From NCBI RefSeq assembly GCF_947507565.1, contig NC_089181.1, positions 1-64,000 on the forward strand: 64,000 nucleotides of DNA, given 5' to 3'. This stretch comes from Oscarella lobularis. Taxonomy: Eukaryota; Porifera; Homoscleromorpha; Homosclerophorida; Oscarellidae. Below the pieces are notes generated by a model. That model searched no databases, was not told where the DNA came from, and saw only the letters and a program-made list of their open reading frames with translations. The translations under genes and the position numbers were made by a program. This document shows, one piece after another, positions 54,229 through 64,000 of this stretch (positions within the stretch are counted from its first letter, which is position 1; the number at the start of each line of letters is the position of its first letter).

Positions 54229-55214
54229 TTCTGGCAGGCAGTGTACGTACTCCGCAGGAAGGCGGTGTATATATTCCGGCAGGCGGTGTATATATTCTGG
54301 CAGGCGGTGTACGTACTCCGCCAGCAGGCGGTGTATATATTCCTGAGGGCGGTGAAGATATTCTGGCAGGCAGTATACGTACTCCGCCAGCAGGCGGTGT
54401 ATATATTCTGGCAGGCGGTGTATATATTCTCGCAGGCGGTGTACGTACTCCTCCAGTAGGCGGTGTAGATATTCTGGCAGGCGGTGTAAGTACTCCGCCA
54501 GCAGGTGGTGTATATATTCCGGCAAGCGGTGTAACTACTCAGCCTGCAGGCGGTGTATATATTCCGGCAGGCGGTGTACGTACTCCTCCAGCAGGCGGTG
54601 TATATACTCCGGCAGGCGGTGTATATATATTCCGGCAAGCGGCGTACGTACTCCGCCGGCAGGCGGTGTATATATTCCGGCAGGCGGTGTATATAATCCG
54701 GCAGGCGGTGTATATATTCCGGCAAGCGGTGTACGTACTCCGCCGGCAGGCGGTGTATATATTCCGGCAAGCGGTGCACGTACTCCGCCGGCAGGCGGTG
54801 TATATATTCCGGCAGGCGGTGTATATATTCCGGCAGGCGTGTACGTAGTCCGCCGGCAAGCGGTGTATATATTCCGGCAGGCGTGTACGTACTCCGCCGG
54901 CAGGCGGTGTATATATTCCGGCAGGCGGTGTACGTACACAGCAGGCAGGCGGTGTATATATACCGGCAGGCGTGTACGTACTCCGCCGGCAAGCGGTGTA
55001 TATAATCCGGCAAGCGGTGTACGTACTCCGCCGGGAGGCGGTGTATATATTCCGGCAGGCGGTGTATATATTCCTGCAGGCGTGTACGTACTCCGCCGGC
55101 AAGCGGTGTATACATTCCGGCAGGCGATGTATATATTCCGGCAAGCTGTGTACGTACTCCGCCGGCAGGCGGTGTATATATTCCGGAAGGCGGTGTATAT
55201 ATTCCGGCAAGAAA
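54229..55214. repeat. Satellite C array
   Basis: C units corresponding to 3,128-3,980, with the same entry and exit junctions. Confidence 0.92.
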
Positions 55215-55526
55215 CTACAACGGCTACAACTACAACAACTACCACAACGGCTACAAAGGCTACAAAGGCTACAACCACTACAACGGCTACAACGACTACA
55301 ACGACTACAACGGCTACAATGACTACAACGACTACAACGGCTACCATGACTACAACGACTACAATCACTACAATGACTACAACGACTACAACGGCTACAA
55401 CGGCTACAATGACTACAATGACTGCAACGGCTACAAGGACTACAACGGCTACAAAGGTACAACGGCTACAACGACTACAACGGCTACAAAGGTACAACGA
55501 CTACAACGACTACAACGGCTACAACG
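55215..55526. repeat. Satellite D array
   Basis: About 35 units of 9 bp, homologous to 3,981-4,301 with small gains and losses. Confidence 0.92.
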
Positions 55527-57477
55527 GTGTATATATTCCGGAAGGCAGTGTACGTACTTTGCCGACAGGCAGTGTATATAATACGGAGGCGGTGTACATA
55601 CTCCGCGGGCAGGCGGTGTATATATACCGGCAGGCGTGTACGTACTCCGCCGGCAAGCGGTGTATATATTGCGGCAGGCGTGTACGTACTCCGCCGGCAA
55701 GCGGTGTATATATTCCGGCAGGCGTGTACGTACTCCGCCGGCAAGCGGTTTATATATTCCGGCAGGCGTGTACGTACTCCGCCGGCAAGCAGTGTATATA
55801 TTCCGGCAGGCGTGTACGTACTCCGCCGGCAGGCGGTGTATATATTCCGGCAGGCGGTGTACGTACTCCGCCGGCAGGCGGTGTAGATATTCTGGCAGGC
55901 GGTGTACGTACTCCGCCGGCAGGCGGTGTATATATTCTGGCAGGCGGGGTACGTACTCCGTCGGCAGGCGGTGTATATATTCCGGCAGGCGGTGTACGTA
56001 CTCCGCCGGCAAGCGGTGTATATATTCCGGCAGGCGGTGCATATAATCCGGCAGGCGGTGTACGTACTCCGCCGGGAGGCGGTGTAGATATTCTGGCAGG
56101 CGGTGTACGTACTCCGCCGGCAGGCGGTGTAGATATTCTGGCAGGCGGTGTACGTACTCCGCCGGCAGGCGGTGTATATATTCTGGCAGGCGGGGTACGT
56201 ACTCCGTCGGAAGGCGGTGTATATATTCCGGCATGCGGTGTATATATTCAGGCAGGCGGTGTAAGTACTCAGCCAGCAGGTGGTGTATATTTTCCGGCAA
56301 GCGGTGTACGTACTACGATAGCAGGCGGTGTATATATTCTGGGAGGCGGTGTACGTACTCCTCCAGCAGGCGGTGCATATATTCCGTCAAGTGGTGCACG
56401 TACTCCGCCAGCAGGCGGTGTAGATATTCCGGCAAGCGGTGTAGATATTTTGGCAGGCGTTGTATATATTCTGGCAGGCGGTGTACGTACTCCGCCGGCA
56501 GGCGGTGTATATATTCCGGAAAACGGTGTATATATTCCGAAAGGCAGTGTACGTACTCCGCCGGAAGGCGGTGTATATATACCCGCAGGCGTGTACGTAC
56601 TCCGCCGGCAGGCGGTGTATATACTCCGGAGAGCGGTGTATATATTCCGGAAGGCAGCGTACGTACTTTGCCGACAGGCGTTCTATATATTCCGGCAAGC
56701 GGTGTACGTACTCCGCCGGCAGGCTTTGTATATATTCCGGCAAGCGGTGTACGTACTCCGCCGGCAGGCTTTGTATATATTACGGCAAGCGGTGTACGTA
56801 CTTCGCCGGCAGGCGGTGTATATATTACGGCAAGCGGTGTACATACTCCGGAGGCAGGCGGTGTATATATTACGGCAAGCGGTGCACATACTCCGCGGGC
56901 AGGCGGTGTATATATTCCGGCAGGCGTGTACGTACTCCGCCGGAGGCGGTGTATATATTCCGGCAAGCGTTGTGTATATTCCGGAAGGCAGTGTACGTAC
57001 TTTGCCGACAGGCGTTGTATATATTCCGGCAGGCGTGTACGTACTCCGCCGGCAGGCGGTGTATATATTCCTGCAGGCGTGTACGTACTCTGCCAGCAGG
57101 CGGTGTATATATTACGGCAAGCTGTGTACGTACTCCGCCGGCAGGCGGTGTATATATTCCGGCAGGCGGTTTATATATATTCCGGCAAGCGGTGTACGTA
57201 CTCCGCCGGCAGGCGGTGTATATATTCCGGCAGGCGGTGTATATATTCCGGCAGGCGCTGTATATATTCCTGCAGGCGTGTACGTACTCTGCCAGCAGGC
57301 GGTGTATATATTACGGCAAGCGGTGTACGTACTCCGCCGGCAGGCGGTGTATATATTCCGGCAGGCGGTTTATATATATTCCGGCAAGCGGTGTACGTAC
57401 TCCGCCGGCAGGCGGTGTATATATTCCGGCAGGCGGTGTATATATTCCGGCAAGCGGTGTATATATTCCGGCAAGAA
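55527..57477. repeat. Satellite C array
   Basis: Longer than its counterpart at 4,302-5,224; much of it matches 35,400-36,830 instead, so it is a mosaic of both. Confidence 0.9.
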
Positions 57478-57664
57478 ACTACAACGGCTACAACTACAAC
57501 AACTACAACAACGGCTACAAAGGCTACAAAGGCTACAACCACTACAACGGCTACAACGACTACAACGGCTACAAAGGTACAACTACTACAACGACTACAA
57601 CGGCTACAATGACTACAACGACTACAACGGCTACAACGACTACAACGACTACAACGGCTACAAC
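57478..57664. repeat. Satellite D tract
   Basis: About 20 D units between two C arrays with the standard junctions. Confidence 0.9.
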
Positions 57665-58259
57665 GGGGTATATATTCCGGAAGGCAGTGTACGTACTTTG
57701 CCGACAGGCAGTGTATATATTACGGAAGCGGTGTAAATACTCCGCGGGAAGGCGGTGTATATATACCCGCAGGCGTGTACGTACTCCGCCGGCAAGCGGT
57801 GTATATATTCCGGCAGGCGTGTACGTACTCCGCCGGCAAGCGGTGTATATATTTTGGCAGCCGTGTACGTACTCCGCCGGCAAGCGGTGTATATACTCCG
57901 GCAGGCGGTGTACGTACTCCGCCGGCAGGCGGTGTATATATTGCGGAAAGCGGTGTATATATTCCGGAAGGCAGTGTACGTACTCCACAGGCAGGCTTTT
58001 TATATATTCCGGCAAGCGGTGTATATATTACGGCAAGCGGTGTACGTACTTCGCCGGCAGGCGGTGTATATATTCCGGAAGGCAGTGTGCGTACTCCGCC
58101 GGAAGGCGGTGCTTATATACCGGCAGGCGTGTACGTACTCCGCCGGCAAGCGGTGTATATATTCCGGCAGGCGGTGTATATATTCCGGCAGGCGGTGTAT
58201 ATATTCTGGCAGGCGTGTACGTACTCCGCCGGCAGGCGGTGTATATATTCCGGCAAGAA
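57665..58259. repeat. Satellite C array
   Basis: Last C array of the window, entered by CAACGGGGTATATATTCC and left by GGCAAGAAACTACAACGG. Confidence 0.9.
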
Positions 58260-58304
58260 ACTACAACGGCTAACCCTACAACAACTACCACAACGGCTAC
58301 AAAG
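58260..58304. repeat. Short satellite D tract
   Basis: C-D-E bridge with one CTAACCCTACAAC variant. Confidence 0.85.
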
Positions 58305-61300
58305 GACCTGAAGATAAAGTTGAGGGCCTAGACTTTGATTCTAAGAGCCTGAAGATAAAGTTGAGGTCCTAAACTTTGATTCTAAGAGCCTGAAGATAAA
58401 GTTGAGGTCCTAAACTTCTATTCTAAAAGCCTGAAGTTAAAGTTGAGGGTCTAGACTTTGATTCTAAAGGCCTGAAGATAAAGTTGAGGGCCTAGACTCT
58501 GATTCTAAGGCCCTGAAGATAAAGTTGAAGGCCAAAACTTTGATTCTAAGGCCCTGAAGAGAAATTTGAAGGCCCAAACTTTGATTCTAAGGGTCTGAAG
58601 ATAAAGTTGAGGGCCTAGACTTTGATTCTAAGGACCTGAAGATAAAGTTGATGGAATAAACTTTCATTCTAAGGACCTGAAGATAAAGTTGAGGTCCTAA
58701 ACTTTGATTCTAAGGACCTGAAGATAAAGTTCAGGGTCTAAACTTTCATTCTAAGGACCTGAAGATAAAGTTGAGGTCCTAAACTTTGATTCTAAGGAGC
58801 TAAAGATAAAGTTGAGGGCCTAAACTCTAATTCTAAGACCCTGAAGATAAAGTTGAGGGCCTAAACTTTGATTCTAATGCCCTGAAGATAAGGTTGAACG
58901 CCTAAACTTTGATTCTAAGGGCCTGAAGATAATGTTGAGGGCCTAATCTCCGATTCTAAGGACCTGAAGAAAAAGTTGAGGGCCTAAACTTTGATTCCAA
59001 GATCCTGAAGATAAAGTTGAGGGCCAAAACTCTGATTCTAAGGAGCTGAAGATAATGTTGAGGGCCTAAACTTTGATTCTAAGGACTTAAAGATAAAGTT
59101 GACGGCCTAAACTTTGATTCTAAGAGCCTGAAGATAAAGTTGAGGGCCTAAACTTTGATTCTAAGGGCCTGAAGATAAAGGTCATAGCCAAAACTCTGAT
59201 TCTAAGGCCCTGAAGATAAAGTTGAACGCCTAAACTTATATTCTAAGGCCCTGAAGATAAAGTTGAGGGCCTAGACTTTGATTCTAAGGCCCTGAAGATA
59301 AAGTTGAAGGCCCAAACATTGATTCTAAGGACCTGAAGATAAAGTTGAGAGACTAAACCTTGATTCTAAGGACCTGAAGATAAAGTTGAGGGCCTAAACT
59401 TTTATTCTAAGGGCCCGAAGATAAAGTTGAGGGCCTAGACTTGGATTCTAAGGCCCTGAAGATAAACTTGAGGGCCTAAACTCTGATTCTAAGGCCCTGA
59501 AGATAAAGTTGAGGGCCTAAACTTTCATTCTAAGGAGCTAAAGATAAAGTTGAGGGCCTAAACTCTAATTCTAAGACCCTGAAGATAAAGATGATGGACT
59601 AAACTTTGATTCTAAGAGCCTGAAGATAAAGTTGAGGGCAAAACTTTTATTCTAAGGGCCTGAAGATAAAGTTGAAGGCCCAAACATTCATTCTAAGGGC
59701 CTGAAGACAAAGGCCTTGGCCAAAATTCTGATTCTAAGGACCTGAAGATAACGTTGAGGGCCTAAACTTTGATCCTAAGAGCCTGAAGATAAAGTTGAGG
59801 GCCTAAACTTTGATTCTAAGGACCTGAAGATAAAGTTGAGGGCCTAAACTTTGATTCTAAGGACCTTAAGATAAAGTTGAGGGCCTAAACTTTGATTCTA
59901 AGGACCTTAAGATAAAGTTGAGGGCCTAAACTCCGATTCTAAGGACCTGAAGATAAAGTTGAGAGACTAAACTTTGATTCTAGGGACATGAAGATAAAGT
60001 TGAACGCCTAAACTTTGATTCTAAGGGCCTGAAGATAAAGTTGAGGGCCTAAACACCGATTCTAAGGACCTGAAGATAAAGTTGAGAGACTAAACTTTGA
60101 TTCTAAGGACCTGAAGATAAAGTTGATGGCCTAAACTTTGATTCTAAGGCCCTGAAGAGAAATTTGAAGGCCCAAATTTTAATTCTAAGGGTCTGAAGTT
60201 AAAGTTCAGGGCCAAAACTCTGATTCTAAGGACCTGAAGATAAAGTTGAGGGCCTAGACTTTGATTCTAAGAGCCTGAAGATAAAGTTGAGGGCCTAAAA
60301 TTTGATTCTAAGGACCTGAAGATAAAGTTGAGGGCCTAAACTTTGATTCTAAGGCCCTGAAGATAAAGTTGAACGCCTAAACTTTGATTCTAAGGACCTG
60401 AAGATAAAGTTGAGGGCTTAAACTCCGATTCTAAGGACCTGAAGTTAAAGTTGAGGGCATAAACTTTTATTCTAAGGGCCTGAAGATAAAGTTGAGGGCC
60501 TAAACTTTGATTCTAAGGGCGTGAACATAAAGTTGAGAGCCTAAACTTTGATTCTAAGGGCCTCAAGATAAAGTTGAGGGCCTAAACTTTGATTCTAAGA
60601 TCCTGAAGATAAAGTTGAGGGCCTAAACTTTGATTCTAAGGACCTGAAGATAAAGTTGAGGGCCTACACTTTGATTCTAAGGACCTGAAGATAAAGTTGA
60701 GAGACTAAACTTTGATTCTAAGGACCTGAAGTTAAAGTTGAGGGCCTAAACTTTTATTCTAAGGGCCTGAAGATAAATTTGAGGGCCTAAACTTTGATTC
60801 TAAGGACCTGAAGATAAAGTTGAGAGACTAAACTTTGATTCTAAGGACTTGAAGATAAACTTGAGGGCCTAAACTTTGATTCTAAGGCCCTGAAGATAAA
60901 GTTGAACGCCTAAACTTTGATTCTAAGGGCCTGAAGATAAAGTTAAGGGTCTAAACTCCGATTCTAAGGACCTGAAGATAAAGTTGAGAGACAAAACTTT
61001 GATTCTAAGGACCTGAAGATAAAGTTGAGGGCCTAAACTCTGATTCTAAGGCCCTGAAGATAAAGTTGAGGGCCTAGACCTTGATTCTAAGAGCCTGAAG
61101 ATAAAGTTGAGGTCCTAAACTTTGATTCTAAGAGCCTGAAGATAAAGTTGAGGTCCTAAACTTCTATTCTAAGGCCCTGAAGAGAAATTTGAAGGCCCAA
61201 ACTTTGATTCTAAGGGTCTGAAGATAAAGTTGAGGGCCTAGACTTTGATTCTAAGAACCTGAAGATAAAGTTGATGGAATAAACTTTCATTCTAAGGACC

Positions 61301-64000
61301 TGAAGATAAAGTTGAGGTCCTAAACTTTGATTCTAAGGACCTGAAGATAAAGTTGAGGGTCTAAACTTTCATTCTAAGGACCTGAAGATAAAGTTGAGGT
61401 CCTAAACTTTGATTCTAAGGAGCTAAAGATAAAGTTGAGGGCCTAAACTCTAATTCTAAGACCCTGAAGATAAAGTTGAGGGCCTAAACTTTGATTCTAA
61501 GGCCCTGAAGATAAGGTTGAACGCCTAAACTTTGATTCTAAGGGCCTGAAGATAATGTTGAGGGCCTAATCTCCGATTCTAAGGACCTGAAGATAAAGTT
61601 GAGGGCCTAAACTTTGATTCCAAGATCCTGAAGATAAAGTTGAGGGCCAAAACTCTGATTCTAAGGACCTGAAGATAATGTTGAGGGCCTAAACTTTGAT
61701 TCTAAGGATCTGAAGATAAAGTTGACGGCCTAAACTTTGATTCTAAGAGCCTGAAGATAAAGTTGAGGGCTTAACTTTGATTCTAAGGGCCTGAAGATAA
61801 AGGTCATGGCCAAAACTCTGATTCTAAGGCCCTGAAGATAAAGTTGAACGCCTAATCTTATATTCTAAGGCCCTGAAGATAAAGTTGAGGGCCTAGACTT
61901 TGATTCTAAGGCCCTGAAGATAAAGTTGAAGGCCCAAACATTGATTCTAAGGACCTGAAGATAAAGTTGAGAGATTAAACCTTGATTCTAAGGACCTGAA
62001 GATAAAGTTGAGGGCCTAAACTTTTATTCTAAGCGCCCGAAGATAAAGTTGAGGGCCTAGACTTTGATTCTAAGGCCCTGAAGATAAACTTGAGGGCCTA
62101 AACTCTGATTCTAAGGCCCTGAAGATAAAGTTGAGGGCCTAAACTTTGATTATAAGGAGCTAAAGATAAAGTTGAGGGCCTAAACTCTAATTCTAAGACC
62201 CTGAAGATAAAGATGATGGACTAAACTTTGATTCTAAGAGCCTGAAGATAAAGTTGAGGGCAAAACTTTTATTCTAAGGGCCTGAAGATAAAGTTGAGGG
62301 ACTAGACTCTAATTCTAAGACCCTGAAGATAAAGTTGAAGGCCCAAACATTCATTCTAAGGGCCTGAAGATAAAGGTCATGGCCAAAACTCTGATTCTAA
62401 GGACCTGAAGATAACGTTGAGGGCCTAAACTTTGATCCTAAGAGCGTGAAGATAAAGTTGAGAGACTAAACTTTGATTCTAAGGACGTGAAGATAAAGTT
62501 GAGGGCCTAAACTTTGATTCTAGGGACATGAAGATAAAGTTGAACGCCTAAACTTTGATTCTAAGGCCCTGAAGATAAAGTTGAGGACCTAGACTTTGAT
62601 TCTAAGGACCTGAAGATAAAGTTGAGGGCCTAAACTCTGATTCTAAGGCCCTGAAGATAAAGTTGAGCGCCTAAACTCTAATTCTAAGACCCTGAAGATA
62701 AAGTTGAGGGCCTAAACTTTGATTCTAAGGGCCTGAAGATAAAGTTGAGGGCCTAAACTCCGATTCTAAGGACCTGAAGATAAAGTTGAGAGACTAAACT
62801 TTGATTCTAAGGACCTGAAGATAAAGTTGAGGGCCTAAACTTTGATTCTAGGGACATGAAGATAAAGTTGAACGCCTAAACTTTGATTCTAAGGACCTAA
62901 AGATAAAGTTGATGGCCTAATCTTTGATTCTAAGAGCCTGAAGATAAAGTTGAGGGCCTAAACTTTGATTCTAAGGACCTGAAGATAAAGTTGAGGGCCT
63001 AAACTCTGATTCTAAGGCCCTGAAGATAAAGTTGAGGGCCTAAAATCTAATTCTAAGACCCTGAAGATAAAGTTGAAGGCCTAAACTTTGATTCTAAGGC
63101 CCTGAAGAGAAATTTGAAGGCCCAAATTTTGATTCTAAGGGTCTGAAGTTAAAGTTGAGGGCCTAGACTTTGATTCTAAGAGCCTGAAGATGAAGTTGAG
63201 GGCCTAAAATTTGATTCTAAGGACCTGAAGATAAAGTTGAGGGCCTAAACTTTGATTCTAAGGCCCTGAAGATAAAGTTGAACGCCTAAACTTTGATTCT
63301 AAGGCCCTGAAGTGAAATTTGAAGGCCCAAACTTTGATTCTAAGAGTCTGAAGTTAAAGTTCAGGGCCAAAACTCTGATTCTAAGGACCGGAAAATAAAG
63401 TTGAGAGACTAAACTTTGATTCTAAGGCCCTGAAGATAAAGTTGAACGCCTAAACTTTGATTCTAAGGGCCTGAAGATAAAGTTGAGGGCCTAAACGCCG
63501 ATTCTAAGGACCTGAAGATAAAGTTGAGAGACTAAACTTTGATTCTAAGGACCTGAAGATAAAGTTGAGGGCCTAAACTTTGATTCTAGGGACGTGAAGA
63601 TGAAGTTGATGGCCTAAATTTTGATTCTAAGGACCTGCAGATAAAGTTGAGGGCCTAAACTCTGACTCTAAGGCCCTGAAGATAAAGTTGAGGACCTAGA
63701 CTTTGATTCTAAGGCCCTGAAGATAAAGTTGAACGCCTAAACTTTGATTCAAAGGCCCTAAAGAGAAATTTGAAGGCCCAAACTTTGATTCTAAGGGTCT
63801 GAAGTTAAAGTTCAGGGCCAAAACTCTGATTCTAAGGACCTGAAGATAAAGTTGAGGGCCTAGACTTTGATTCTAAGGACCTGAAGATAAAGTTGATGGC
63901 CTAAACTTTGATTCTAAGAGCCTGAAGATAAAGTTGAGGGCCTAGACTTTGATTCTAAGGGCCTGAAGATAAAGTTGAGGGCCTAAACTCTGATTCTAAG
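58305..64000. repeat. Satellite E array, runs off the window
   Basis: About 139 units. It contains a tandem duplication with a step of about 2,622 bp (markers TTGATGGAATAAAC at 58,649 and 61,272; GATAATGTTGAGGGCC at 58,928 and 61,551; GATGATGGACTAAAC at 59,590 and 62,212). No gene. Confidence 0.93.

Overview
This window is the left end of a linear eukaryotic chromosome. It opens with about 600 bp of CCCTAA repeat (the C-rich strand of a TTAGGG telomere, in the orientation expected at a left end) and continues as subtelomere to the last base. TTAGGG ends, GT-AG introns of only about 42-66 nt at the best-supported sites, and tens of kb of satellite suggest an invertebrate animal or another opisthokont with compact genes. 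The species cannot be fixed from the sequence. I saw no rRNA or tRNA gene, no CRISPR array, no bacterial operon, and no protein family I could name.

Most of the window is satellite. I name the families locally: A (22 bp, AT-rich), B (16-17 bp, core GGACAAATTGTCC), C (alternating 21- and 24-bp units), D (9 bp, CTACAACGG-like), E (41 bp), F (48-49 bp), G (20 bp, purine-rich), H (20 bp), I (about 28 bp), J (about 141 bp), K (24 bp), L (AT-rich relative of B) and M (ATCTACGA-like). The order is telomere - A - B - A - C - D - C - D - E - F - E - F (to 13.6 kb), a gene-like module (13.7-16.4 kb), B and H (to 18.6 kb), a mostly non-satellite island (18.6-26.6 kb), L, M, K and B, a second gene-like module (30.8-32.2 kb), C/D (32.9-37.8 kb), E/F with large tandem duplications (37.8-48.7 kb), a third gene-like module (48.7-51.8 kb), then A, B, A, C, D, C, D, E to the end. 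The stretch from about 52.3 kb repeats the order found right behind the telomere, so the window contains two copies of one large composite block.

The gene-like content is small but patterned. Three modules, all read toward the telomere (minus strand), share a first exon beginning near a GTTAGCGCGC or TTTAGCGCGC motif, an intron made partly or wholly of satellite (G, with A and B in two copies), and a shared last coding exon encoding a hydrophobic C-terminus. In all three the join is in frame and gives a 42-58 residue single-span membrane protein; purine-rich mini-exons follow. The best promoter (CRE, TATA, CACGTG E-box, GTTAGCGCGC) lies at 26.3 kb in front of a fourth, divergent relative, and the 32.1 kb module keeps the same element spacing. 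A CpG-rich divergent promoter near 22.4 kb separates a plus-strand unit with tandem 113-nt exons (a basic 119-residue spliced frame) from a minus-strand unit with tandem exons of about 67 nt. All gene models are inferences from splice signals and open frames and need transcript data.
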